A stretch of DNA of 36,230 nucleotides from Salisapilia sapeloensis (taxonomy: Eukaryota; Oomycota; Peronosporomycetes; Peronosporales; Salisapiliaceae). The DNA is taken from the NCBI GenBank assembly GCA_023334545.1, contig JAADVB010000202.1:1-36230 (forward strand). The letters are read 5' to 3'. Every line of letters starts with the position of its first letter. Positions within the stretch are counted from its first letter, which is position 1. Positions 8,730 through 17,890 of this stretch are shown here, one piece after another. The notes beneath the pieces were generated by a model that was given only the letters and a program-made list of their open reading frames with translations, was not told where the DNA came from and ran no database searches. The translations under genes were made by a program, and so were the position numbers.

Positions 8730-10619
8730 CTATTCGACGCACTGGACGTCCTCTGGGACGCCGACGTGCTCCACAAAGTGACGGAGGATGCGTAGGTCCA
8801 AGTTCCGGTAGTCTTGCAGGGACTTGTGGGACTTGACGTCCAAGTCCACGACGGCCGGGACGCAGTTGAAGACCATGTTGCGGAAGGAGATCGGGTGCTC
8901 AAACTCGCGCAGGTGCTCAAATTGCTCCTGCGGCTTGCTCACGTCGCACGTGCTGGACTCACTAGAAGAGCGGCGGAGGTTAATCAGCAGCGAGCAGTCC
9001 TTGAGCGTCGTCGCCACTCGGAAACGCTGCAAGAGCTCTTCAAACACGTCGCGCGTCTGCTTGACAGTTAGTTCCTGTCTCAACGCATCCGACAGGTCCG
9101 GAGTCTTCGTGAGCGCAAAGTTAATGTACGTGACACTACGTGCCACACTTCCGGCGCCCTCCTCCATCTCTTCCCACTCCCTGTCGCTCGGTTCGAGTGT
9201 CGAAAGGTACTTGTCCACTGCCGTATCCAGCGGCATGTCCTTTTCCTCCTCTTCCGACAGTTCGAGCGAAGTGATCTTCCGGAGCAACTCTTGCACGTGC
9301 CATACGCCATCGACTGTGATGTGGTCCAGCTGCTGGAGCTTCTTCAAGTCTTCCAAGACGTCCAACTGCACCAGCACTTCGGTAATGAGCTCCACAACGT
9401 CCGGGAGCAGTCCCTGGTGAGCACGATCGTAGAGGTCCTGGTCCTTCATGCTCGAGTGCTTCGGCAAGACGGATGCGAGGGACTGGCACGACTGCTCCCA
9501 CGATCCGTTCTTCTTGCTGCGGCAGTATGAGTACTTTTGAGAAGCTCCTTTCGGCAGAGCGTCGGCAGAGAGACCTGTGAGGACATCAACAGCAGTGTCG
9601 TCTTGCGAGCGCAGAAAGACCTTGAAGTTGTTCTGAGGCGTCTGCTGGAGCGCCTGGAGCGCACGCTTGACGCGACTGCGATCGCGCGAAAAGAGGTCCA
9701 GAGGGCAGTAGCCACTCGTCTCGGCCACCTTTTTGGCGGACAGCTTCAAGTGCTGGTGCATGCAGAAGCGGCAGACACGCTTTTTGGCATCCGGAGTGTA
9801 CGGTCCTAGGGGTTTGAATCCGATCTTGGGCTTGAGCTCGATGCTGAGGTTTCGGAAGCAGCAGTCGAAGACGTTCTGGTGGGCAGAGCTGAGCATTCGA
9901 CGCAAGGACCGTGGAGGACCTGAGAGTCGAGGCGATGGAGAGGAAGAGTCCGAGTCCGAATCGTCGTCCATGTCCGCGTCTGGGATAACCGAAAGAGAGT
10001 CCACGGCATGGAGCTCCTGCTCTTCTTCCTCACTCACCTCAGTCTCACTATCTTCCAAGGCGGCGCTACGAGGCGGCAGTGTCACGTCCGGCAGGACCAT
10101 GACGCATTCGAGTGAGACGTCAATCTGGCTTTGTCTGCGGTGGTTCGGCCGGGACTCTAGACTCAGCAGCGAGTCGTTCAGCTCCGACAGAAACTCTCGA
10201 CTGACGTCCATGCGCTCGGCCACTTGCAAGTACCTAGATCTACGGTGCTCCACGTCGTCCGTCTGTCGAGCCAAGTACGGTAGAATGTCCTTAGTGGCAT
10301 ACTCGAGGACGCGCTGAGGCAGAGGGTAGTGCGGCTGGACATTGTTGTGTCCTTTGCTGGACTTGCGCTTGAGCTTTCGCGTGGACTCTGGCTTGACGAC
10401 GTCGTCCGGCACGTCGCACTTTTTAATGCGCAAGAGTCGACCGTAGAACTCTGGTTCGTCCGTACCTTGGTAGCGGTAGATGACGTTGGCGCCGCCTTCC
10501 GCAATGTACTTCCAGTCCTGGACGCGCAGCGTCGGTGAGAAGTTGGACGGAGGCTTTTCGTCGCTGATGTCGGCGCTCGGCCGGCGCTCGATCGTGGACC
10601 GTTGCTGCAGCAGGAACAT
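8730..10619 (-). CDS. IPK1: Inositol-pentakisphosphate 2-kinase (IPK1/IPPK family)
   Basis: A 629-aa intronless protein of the Ins_P5_2-kin family, which phosphorylates the 2-position of InsP5 to make InsP6 (phytate). Visible are the N-lobe nucleotide loop WKYIAEGGANVIYRY (about residues 36-50), RLLRIKK, the C-lobe SIELKPKIGF (about 259-268), the zinc-site-like CRFCMHQHLK (about 282-291), GYCPLDLFS, and the C-terminal DLDVKSHKSLQDYRNLDLRI. It is well longer than the 450-490-aa plant and animal enzymes. The excess is largely an acidic/Ser-rich insertion between the lobes (SETEVSEEEEQE, then DMDDDSDSDSSSPSP) and an extra Glu-rich stretch near residue 455. The ATG at 10619 is the only good start. 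It lies 197 bp downstream of the next minus-strand gene. Confidence 0.9.
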   Translation of the reverse strand: MFLLQQRSTIERRPSADISDEKPPSNFSPTLRVQDWKYIAEGGANVIYRYQGTDEPEFYGRLLRIKKCDVPDDVVKPESTRKLKRKSSKGHNNVQPHYPLPQRVLEYATKDILPYLARQTDDVEHRRSRYLQVAERMDVSREFLSELNDSLLSLESRPNHRRQSQIDVSLECVMVLPDVTLPPRSAALEDSETEVSEEEEQELHAVDSLSVIPDADMDDDSDSDSSSPSPRLSGPPRSLRRMLSSAHQNVFDCCFRNLSIELKPKIGFKPLGPYTPDAKKRVCRFCMHQHLKLSAKKVAETSGYCPLDLFSRDRSRVKRALQALQQTPQNNFKVFLRSQDDTAVDVLTGLSADALPKGASQKYSYCRSKKNGSWEQSCQSLASVLPKHSSMKDQDLYDRAHQGLLPDVVELITEVLVQLDVLEDLKKLQQLDHITVDGVWHVQELLRKITSLELSEEEEKDMPLDTAVDKYLSTLEPSDREWEEMEEGAGSVARSVTYINFALTKTPDLSDALRQELTVKQTRDVFEELLQRFRVATTLKDCSLLINLRRSSSESSTCDVSKPQEQFEHLREFEHPISFRNMVFNCVPAVVDLDVKSHKSLQDYRNLDLRILRHFVEHVGVPEDVQCVE

Positions 10620-10816
10620 CGTTCGTCTCCACTCTTGTCTTCTTCAGTGGCAAAGAGTCCGAAGCTATTAGTATAGTGCGACACGCCAAAATTACATAGC
10701 AACAAACCGACAAAGATAGTGCGCAAAGTGGCACCAAACCGAAATTTTCACGGACGGCGAAACTTACATCTGATTCTCTTTCTGATTCTTAGACCTTGAA
10801 CCCTCGAGCTTAGAGC

Positions 10817-13210
10817 TTAGAGCTTGGCCGGACCGAGCTCGTGCTTGGCGATCGTACGCATGTGCACCTCGTCCGGTCCATCCGCAATGCGCAACGTCCT
10901 CAGCTGAGCGAAAAAGTAAGGTAGAACCGTGTCCTGACCGACGCCGGCGCCGCCGTGGATCTGAATGGCCCGGTCGACAACCTTGAGCGCCATGTTGGGC
11001 GCCACGATCTTGATCATCGCAATCTTCTGCGCAGCCTTCTTGTTGCCCGTCATGTCCATCGCGTGTGCGGCCTGCAGCGTCAGCAGTCTCGCGCTGTCAA
11101 TCTCACAGCGGCTCTCGGCGATCTGGGACGCCACCAGCGTATTCTCCGCGAGCTGCTGGCCAAACGCCGTCCGAGTCTTGGCTCGATGCACCATGAGGTC
11201 CAGGCAGCGTTCGGCAGCTCCGATCGTACGCATGCAGTGGTGGATGCGACCGGGTCCGAGTCTGGCCTGGGCGATCTCAAAGCCGCGACCTTCGCCGAGC
11301 AAGACGCTGCTAAACGGCACGCGAACGTCCTTGAAGGTGATCTGCATGTGGCCATGGGGAGCATCGTCGTACCCAAAGACACCCATGGGACGATCGATCG
11401 AGACGCCAGGCGTGTCCATCGGCACGAGGATCATGGACTGCTGGGCAAAAGGTTTGCCCGTGGGGTTCGTCTTGCCCATGACGATCATGAGCTTGCAGCG
11501 AGGATCTCCAGCGCCAGAGATGTAGAACTTGACGCCGTTGATGACGTACTCCTTACGCACTTCATCTCGCTCGATAAGCGTCTCAATGTTGGACGCATCC
11601 GACGACGCGACGTCCGGCTCGGTCATGGCAAAGCACGACCGGATGGTGCCCTGCAGCAACGGCTCCAGCCACTGCCTCTTCTGTTGCGGCGTGCCGAAGC
11701 GAGAGAGTATCTCCATGTTGCCAGTGTCCGGAGCGGCGCAGTTGAAGACCTCGGGCGCGAACATGATGCTTCTGCCGGTGAGTTCGCAGATGAGGCCGTA
11801 CTCGAGGTTGGTCAAGTCGCAGCCATAGCGTCTCGCAGGAGATCCGTCTTCCGAAGGGATGTCGACAGGAGGCAAGAACATGTTCCACAGACCTTTCTTC
11901 TTGGCCTCCTTCTTCAACTCTTCCGTGATCGAAGGCACGAGCTTCCACACGTGCCCATTGTCCCTCGCACGCTGGATCTGCTCCAGGTGGAGGTACTCTG
12001 CTGGATACACTTTCTCTTCACAAAAGGCCTTCACTTCGTCATACAGTCGCTGGGCGTGAGGTCGGATGGGGAACGGAAGCACCGTCGTGAGGTCCGATGA
12101 CGACATCGAAGAGGACGGAGGAGTCACAATGCGGTCCGAAAGGTCCAGCACTATCTCCATGGCCTTGGCAGAGTCAGCTGCGTGGGCAGACGAAGCGTTG
12201 CCTTGGAGAGACCGAGCGTAGACGCCGTGGAGGATGCCAGCGTACCGGTAGACCACCATCCCCATAAAGGCATTCCAGGAAGTCTGCGACAACTGAAGGC
12301 AGCGGGAGCGACGGCAGTACCCTCGCAGCCACTCTCGCTCGTCTGGAATCCCCAGCTTTTGCAACGGAGCTCCGTCCAGACCAGGGAGCATCGCCTTGAG
12401 TCCACTGTTCTCGTTTGGAATGCGGTAGGTGAAGGCGAACGTGGCCACATCTGCCATCGGGTTGCCGATCGTACAGAGCTCCCAGTCCAAAATAGCTAGG
12501 ACGCGCGGCTCAGTCGGATGGAAGACGAGGTTGTCCAGGCGGAAGTCGCCGTGAACGATTGACGCTCTGCCCTTGGTCTCGTCCTCGGCCTCGTCCACAT
12601 GCGCTTCCAGCCACTTTTGCAGTCGCTGGAGCTTGGGACTGGGAGACACTCCGGCCTTTTGGAGAGCAGGCTCACCCGATGCGATCTGTTTACTCCAGCG
12701 CTGGACGACGCGGCTGCAATACTTCTCCGGCTTGCCAAAGCCTTCGAGTCCAACCTTCTTGTAGTCGACGCTGTGGAGCTTTACGAGCGCATCGAGCGCA
12801 GCACTGTAGATGGCGTAGCGGTGGAGGGGCTTGACATCACGTAGTGTAGTGTCCATAAAGATTCGTCCCTGTACATATTGCATGAGGTAGAAGGCAGTGC
12901 CGAGGACAGTGGTGTCTTCGCAGAGGAGAATGGGCTTGGGCACCGGGACGTTGGTGAAGTGGAGGGCTTGCAGTACCCGGTACTCTCGCTCGACGGCATG
13001 GGCCGATGGCAAGATGGGTCCGTGGGGCTTTTTGCGTAGCACCCACTGAGCGTTGGATCCGCCGAAGCGGACGTAGTACGTCGGATTGGACTGTCCGTGG
13101 TCGAACTGGCTGAGCTCCGAGATGGCTCCGTGGTGGGCGCCGAGGTGTGCGTGGACGTACTTTTCCAGTGCATTCGTATCGAGTGCAGCGCGTGTCTTTT
13201 GCAGCACCAT
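10817..13210 (-). CDS. ACAD11: ACAD11/IBR3-like: aminoglycoside-phosphotransferase-type kinase fused to acyl-CoA dehydrogenase
   Basis: A 797-aa intronless protein. Residues about 20-330 form an APH-type kinase domain with catalytic loop [14 protein letters not shown] (near residue 217) and [12 protein letters not shown]. Residues about 385-797 form an acyl-CoA dehydrogenase with [30 protein letters not shown] and the C-terminal [18 protein letters not shown]. This is the ACAD10/ACAD11 and plant IBR3 layout without the HAD hydrolase of ACAD10. Known relatives phosphorylate 4-hydroxyacyl-CoAs and then convert them for beta-oxidation. The last residues are GPAKL, so AKL fits a type-1 peroxisomal signal. 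The frame extends upstream to a GTG at 13282, but the first ATG, giving [11 protein letters not shown], is at 13210. Divergent from the LRR-like gene. Confidence 0.92.
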   Translation of the reverse strand: MVLQKTRAALDTNALEKYVHAHLGAHHGAISELSQFDHGQSNPTYYVRFGGSNAQWVLRKKPHGPILPSAHAVEREYRVLQALHFTNVPVPKPILLCEDTTVLGTAFYLMQYVQGRIFMDTTLRDVKPLHRYAIYSAALDALVKLHSVDYKKVGLEGFGKPEKYCSRVVQRWSKQIASGEPALQKAGVSPSPKLQRLQKWLEAHVDEAEDETKGRASIVHGDFRLDNLVFHPTEPRVLAILDWELCTIGNPMADVATFAFTYRIPNENSGLKAMLPGLDGAPLQKLGIPDEREWLRGYCRRSRCLQLSQTSWNAFMGMVVYRYAGILHGVYARSLQGNASSAHAADSAKAMEIVLDLSDRIVTPPSSSMSSSDLTTVLPFPIRPHAQRLYDEVKAFCEEKVYPAEYLHLEQIQRARDNGHVWKLVPSITEELKKEAKKKGLWNMFLPPVDIPSEDGSPARRYGCDLTNLEYGLICELTGRSIMFAPEVFNCAAPDTGNMEILSRFGTPQQKRQWLEPLLQGTIRSCFAMTEPDVASSDASNIETLIERDEVRKEYVINGVKFYISGAGDPRCKLMIVMGKTNPTGKPFAQQSMILVPMDTPGVSIDRPMGVFGYDDAPHGHMQITFKDVRVPFSSVLLGEGRGFEIAQARLGPGRIHHCMRTIGAAERCLDLMVHRAKTRTAFGQQLAENTLVASQIAESRCEIDSARLLTLQAAHAMDMTGNKKAAQKIAMIKIVAPNMALKVVDRAIQIHGGAGVGQDTVLPYFFAQLRTLRIADGPDEVHMRTIAKHELGPAKL

Positions 13211-13554
13211 GGTGTCGTCGAGTGGGAAAGATGTGGCGAGCGGGAGGCAAATGCAGATGTGCTCGCAGTTGAACTCGATCACTTTGGTTTAGGCAAACAA
13301 TTCATTCGGTTTCAGAGGTTTGGAAACTTCAACCTAGTCATCTTGATCAGGTATCCTCTTCCAGAGGTGCCACGCATAGGACGATGGAGGAGGTCGAAAG
13401 AGGACGGATGCAGCAACGTAAGAATAAGAGTATTTGATCTTTGTATGTGCATGTGTTCATGGGCTAGAAGCAGCTAGATAACAGAATGTGCATGTCGGAT
13501 TCCGTGTAAAGTACGAATGCAACACGAAAGTGGACAGAAAACAGCAGGAGGGAC
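13211..13554. promoter_or_regulatory. Divergent promoter region, ACAD11-like / LRR-like genes
   Basis: These 344 bp separate the two divergent ATGs. They contain no supported coding frame, although frames on both strands run in from the ACAD gene. Promoters for both genes are expected here. On the minus strand, about 45 bp before the ACAD ATG, GCACATCTGCATTTG faintly resembles the oomycete initiator but with a length difference, so I do not call it as a site. Confidence 0.4.
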
Positions 13555-16016
13555 ATGGCCAAGCGAAAGGCGCTGGCGGCGCAGTTCGAGGCTGCTTGCG
13601 AAGAAGTGGATCGCCTGTCTCAAGGCTACTTGGATGGAATTATTGCACTGCAGCAGTCGCTACGCCCGGATCTGCCCCCAGAGGGCGTCGTGCAGTGGTT
13701 TCAGCTCGTGCGTCATAATTTGCTCTGGAATCGGTGGCTTTGCACTCATCCTCTTGCCTTGGTAGTATTTACGAGTCGTGGACATTGGAGTCGAGATCCG
13801 ACGTGGAGAGCGGCGACATCAGTCAAGCTCGCCGATCAAGTGGAAGCGACTGCACCATACAGGCACAAAAGGAGCTGTTCATACTGGTATGTCCTCCATC
13901 TTTTATCTATGTTGAGCAGACAGGCTAATTGGATCCAGGATTGAGCATTGATGATGCGAATGAAGTGCTGCGGAAATTGGAAGAAAGTGGCAGTGTCAAG
14001 TCATCCAAGATGGACCTCTACTTCACCCGCATCGATACTCTCGACACGGACCAGATTGGCAGTCTGGACGCTCGAGTTAACCAGTGTTTGCAGCAACTCT
14101 TGAATACGCACAGCAAGTACTACAGTCGTGTAGAAGTTGGAGGCAGTGATCCACACCAGACACTCTATGTCTATCGCAGTCCGAATGCGTCCAAAGCGTC
14201 CGTCAGCTACTCTCGAGTGTGCTTTGGACCCACGACCTGCGTTTGTGGAAGTGATGCAGAGCCTTGGGTTGGATTTGAAATTACGGCCACAGAGTCGACA
14301 ATGGAGAGCGTCAAGCGAGCGAAGGAAGAGGATGTCGAAATGGAAGAAGTCGGTCTGTCTGACTTGAAACGACAGTTTGGCTTTGAGCCAGAGCAGCAGG
14401 AGGAACCCGTTGATTTTAAAAGCAAAATGTCAAGAGGAAGAGCTGTCAGTAGCCGAAGTCGATCTGACTATTCTACCGATAAAGTTCCCCACCGACCAAC
14501 GACGGCAAAAGACGTCTACTTCTATCAGGTATAAATTGGTTTGCTCTAGTTAAGATCTTCTGCACGAGCTCCAGCTAACACGTTGACATAGTGCAAAGAA
14601 AAGGACGTAGAGCCGGAAGCAACTTTCATTCAGCTCTTTACATTCACAAATGGCAGTCTCAGTCTACGCTTAACAGAGTCTCTGGGTCAACATTTGACGA
14701 GTGCATGCTTCAATATTCTGCTAGCGGTGCTGTCACAGTGCGAGTCCGTTGTTTCCCAACTGGACCTGTCGGATGCATTCCTGGATGAGCAAGCCTTTCC
14801 TCTTCTCTGCAACCTACTACAGCTACGTGCCATCCGATCCAGCCTTACCAGCATCCGCTTGCGAGGGCTTGCACTGCCTCGTCCGTCCGACTTGGCGATA
14901 CTGTTGGAAGCTTTAAATGGAACCGACTCGGATGCATTGGATGGACTCTGTATAGTCGACTTGTCTTACAATGAAATCCAAGATGAGAAAACTGCAAGAC
15001 AGGTCCAACTGTTGCTGGAGTCGAAGGACCAATTGCAATGGGTATCCTTATCGTCTTGTATACTGAGTGATCCATCAGCTGTGGTCCTCAATCACCTTTT
15101 TGCACTCACGGATACCTGCTTTCCTCGTCTTCACGCACTTCAATTCGACCATAATTGTCTTCCTATTTCTCTTTTGAAGGCAATAATGGAATGTGGAGTG
15201 AAAGAACTGTCACTGGAAGGCTTTAATGTGTCAGCATCTCAGTCAGAGGCAGAGAGTGAGGATGCAGACATGGAAGGTGATCTAACGGATGTCTCAGATG
15301 TGAATGTCAAGGTGCTGCAGTCTCTGGCGTTGTCTCCGTCCTCTACATCTTCGCTAGATTTTCTTCCGTCTCTGATACAATCCTTCGTTAGGACGCTGCA
15401 GCAAGGAGGTGCTGAAATGATCCACTTGCATCTCACCTCTCCAACAAGGACAGTCATTCCAGTGGTCGAACAGCAGCTATTGCCAGCTATTCGACAGCAC
15501 CAAAAGCTGCAGTCCTTGACTCTTCGTTTTCCGCATGATGCTGTGTCCAGGTCGGAAGAGCACACTGCCGGTCGTGTTGAAGTGCTAAAGCCGTGGAGAT
15601 TGCTTCTGAACGAAGGCTTGAGTAGGTGCAGCAAGCTGGAAGTCGTCGTCCCGTATTCTGTGCGTGAGGAAGAAATTAAGGACATAATTGGGAATGCTCA
15701 CGTGCCTAAGCTGAGGACGCTGTCTGTGTCATTCTCATTGTGGCAAAGCGAAAGTGTGGAAGCAGTTTATTGGCGAAATGTGTTTGCATCGAGTTCTCTC
15801 GGATTGGATGAAGTGTGGCTGGATGTATGCTGCCCTGTAGATGGCACAAGGCCCGTAAGCGATGTTGTGCAACGTGTGCAAGCAGCGTGGAAGAGTACTG
15901 GAGAGAAAAAAGAAATGGAGGTGCGATCATATGCAGAAGTAATATTTGTTCGAGCTGTCATCCAAAAGGCGACAGTCGTTGGGATGACAACAAAGTTGCC
16001 ATACGAGGCGGATTAA
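13555..16016 (+). CDS. Orphan leucine-rich-repeat-like protein (4 exons)
   Basis: My model: exons 13555-13707, 13766-13886, 13939-14528 and 14592-16016. The introns are 58, 52 and 63 nt (GTGCGT..GGTAG, GTATGT..CCAG, GTATAA..CATAG), giving 762 aa with frame kept throughout. The N-terminus (MAKRKALAAQFEAACEEVDR) is helical; a middle portion is acidic (KRAKEEDVEMEEVGLSDLKR) then Ser/Arg-rich. The last exon has irregular leucine-rich repeats of RNI type, e.g. SVVSQLDLSDAFLDEQAFPL, SLTSIRLRGLALP and GLCIVDLSYNEIQDEKTA, broken by an acidic loop. No signal peptide or membrane segment. I recognise no specific family; a scaffold role is only a guess. The first intron is the least certain, since other donors exist, but it is the one that keeps the frame open. 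Confidence 0.7.
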
Positions 16017-16536
16017 CAGGGTAATAGACTCAGGAGTAAAGCGATACCTCTGGCTTGTATGCGGGTTTTAATCGGTTGGGATTAGTTGCCATCAGTAGGA
16101 GTGATTATAGCATTGCATTCTACTAGCAATGTATGAAGAGTAGATCAAAGGGTCAAAATGGAGTTTGAAATAGTTTGTTCGCTAGGCACTAACTCCCACT
16201 ACTGCATTTCTACCACGCTACCGAGCTTTCTTGCTAAAGTTCCTCAGATTTCCATAAGACCCCATAACATTAAGTGGCTGGACTCAAGTGGCAGCTTTTT
16301 ACCTTTTTAATCCTTGTTAAAAGCATAAAGGCGAGCTGATGTGGTGTAATTGCCTGGGAGCTGAATTAGGAAAACAGCAAATCTCCGTACTTTATGGAAT
16401 TTTAGATTGAAGTTAATTATGGAAGCTTCCAATCGTTCATTTATGGCGTGCTTGATGTGGGACGAGCTCGGCAAAAAACGTAGACCATCTACCCACCCTC
16501 TCATTCAGCAATTCGGAAGTGAAGAACGAAGCGAAG
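16017..16536. other. AT-rich intergenic region upstream of the secreted-protein gene
   Basis: These 520 bp hold the 3' UTR of the LRR-like gene and the promoter and 5' UTR of the next gene. There is no supported coding frame; the 65-codon minus-strand frame at 16307-16504 has no protein-like features. The right end contains the initiator-like motif listed separately. Confidence 0.5.
16499..16514 (+). promoter_or_regulatory. Oomycete-type initiator plus flanking promoter element
   Basis: TCTCATTCAGCAATTC matches the oomycete core-promoter consensus GCTCATTYYNCAWTTT at 12 of 15 informative positions. It lies 22 bp upstream of the ATG at 16537, a typical distance for a short oomycete 5' UTR, so transcription probably starts near the A at 16503. 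Confidence 0.6.
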
Positions 16537-16758
16537 ATGCAGCTTTTTGTCATCTTTATATTGCTGGCCTACATTTCAATGGTTCACGCTGGACCTATCG
16601 CGTATGGCTTATGCCAGACCGCTTGTAACGCAGCGGCGGTATCTTGTTATGCTGCTGGAGGCGTAACGTTTGGGATCGGGGCAATTCCCACGTGCGGCGC
16701 GGCACAAGGCGCGTGCATGTCCGCATGCACACCACTTCTAGTCGCCCCTACTCCGTAG
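16537..16758 (+). CDS. Small secreted six-cysteine protein
   Basis: A 73-aa precursor with an evident signal peptide, MQLFVIFILLAYISMVHA, and probable cleavage before GPIAYG, leaving 55 residues. The mature part has six cysteines in the pattern C-x3-C-x6-C-x15-C-x6-C-x3-C, which is symmetrical about its centre and suggests two antiparallel helices joined by disulfides (inference). It is rich in Ala, Gly and Thr and starts GPIAYGLCQTACNAAAVSCY. This resembles the small family, scattered across fungi, algae and nematodes, often labelled zygote-specific or Zys3-like, whose function is unknown to me. The track-length frame begins at a GTG 18 bases upstream; the ATG at 16537 directly heads the signal peptide. 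An initiator-like motif lies just upstream. It could be an apoplastic effector or a structural secreted protein. Confidence 0.8.
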   Translation: MQLFVIFILLAYISMVHAGPIAYGLCQTACNAAAVSCYAAGGVTFGIGAIPTCGAAQGACMSACTPLLVAPTP

Positions 16759-16970
16759 CTGTAAGATGAATTAAATCAAAGCGTAGTATGGTTTGGATGG
16801 TGCAATTTTCTCGTAACCATAAAAGTTATGCATATGCTCGCCTTTTACACCAAGAACTTGACTAGAAGGCACTGGAGCGCCGGATCTAAAAAGTGATGGT
16901 AGACGCCTGATTCTAATGTCAACTTCACCTTGAAAAGTCGCACCAAGTATCTTTCGGACGAGAGGAGACG

Positions 16971-17783
16971 ATGCGGTGCAGCGTAGAGGCATTCAGCCTT
17001 CCCAAATGCATCATTCTTGCTACCATACTTGTTCGTTCTACTCTATGCTGTCGACTCGCTGGATCGAATACTGGTGAATGCACAGAGCCAGCGGATTTCG
17101 ACTTGTTGATCCCCTTTTGTAAGGCCGTCGTGCCATATACTGCGTGCTTGCCACGCTACCAGAGTCTATGGTATAACCATTCCTCGCTGGCAAAAGATCG
17201 GTTTGTGGAGCAAATGTACGAGAAGCTTGTGACGCAGCGAAAGATTGATGAGACGAATGAAACATTGCTGGACCTAGGAGAAGACGAATGGGGATCTCCA
17301 CACTCGATCGTACCTCGATACACGGACAACGAAGACTGCATGACTGCTTTCCGGAACTACTTTTGCTGGATGAACTTCCCTCGATGTGACGCAGAAGGTC
17401 GGAGCCTACTGATGTGTCGAAGTGTCTGTGAAAACTTCATGACAGCCTGCCAACTAGGAGAGGACTTGTGGCGATGTGGAGATCCGTACTATGTCAACGC
17501 GCGCGAGCCAGAGATCAGCACCACTTGGATCGTAAGTAGTCAGCTGCTAGTTGTACTAGTTAGGATTGAGACTAAAGTGTCGGAGTAGAATAATTCGCTA
17601 GTGTACTACCGAGCGCCGTTCCCTGGAAGTCCGTTCAAGGACAATGCAATGGACGAGTCGACCAACCAGCCTCTTGTCGTGTGTACGCCGAGCCTTCTGA
17701 ACCACAGCGCTAAGACTTCCGTGTCTCCCGTCCTCGCTTTCGTGGCCATCTTCTCAACTCTATACCAAACCACATGGAGCTAG
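16971..17783 (+). CDS. Secreted, probably GPI-anchored Frizzled-CRD-like protein
   Basis: Exons 16971-17531 and 17589-17783 (57-nt intron, GTAAGT...GAGTAG, phase 0) give 251 aa. A hydrophobic signal sequence lies at about residues 11-26. Ten cysteines follow at about 37, 50, 59, 123, 132, 139, 149, 153, 160 and 169, with YFCWMNFPRCDAEGRSLLMC and RSVCENFMTACQLGEDLWRC, the spacing of the Frizzled cysteine-rich domain. An eleventh Cys is at 219. Four N-glycosylation sequons are visible (NHS, NET, NNS, NHS). The C-terminus ends in a hydrophobic run, SPVLAFVAIFSTLY, with almost nothing after it, as in GPI-anchor signals. No seven-TM region follows, so it is not a Frizzled receptor. Ligand unknown. 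It follows the six-cysteine gene by 212 bp. Confidence 0.75.
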
Positions 17784-17890
17784 CAACGTCATATCAAAAC
17801 TACTCTTCGTGTTCCCTTTATTCAAGGTTGTTCATACAAATATTCATAGTTCCCCTTCCTATTTTCCACCGACATGCACAACAATCAAAC

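Noticed and set aside
10955-12100. A 381-codon open frame antisense to the ACAD11-like gene
   Set aside because: It is a shadow of the strongly conserved gene on the other strand: composition is Arg/His/Asp-rich, with no domain and no independent start or promoter.
7584-13210. FN3K, IPK1 and the kinase domain of the ACAD11-like protein as a functional kinase cluster
   Set aside because: All three are small-molecule kinases of related folds, but their substrates and pathways differ and the genes are on different strands; coincidence is more likely.
13211-13282. N-terminal extension of the ACAD11-like protein to 821 aa
   Set aside because: The extension starts at GTG; the first ATG (13210) directly precedes the normal kinase-domain start.
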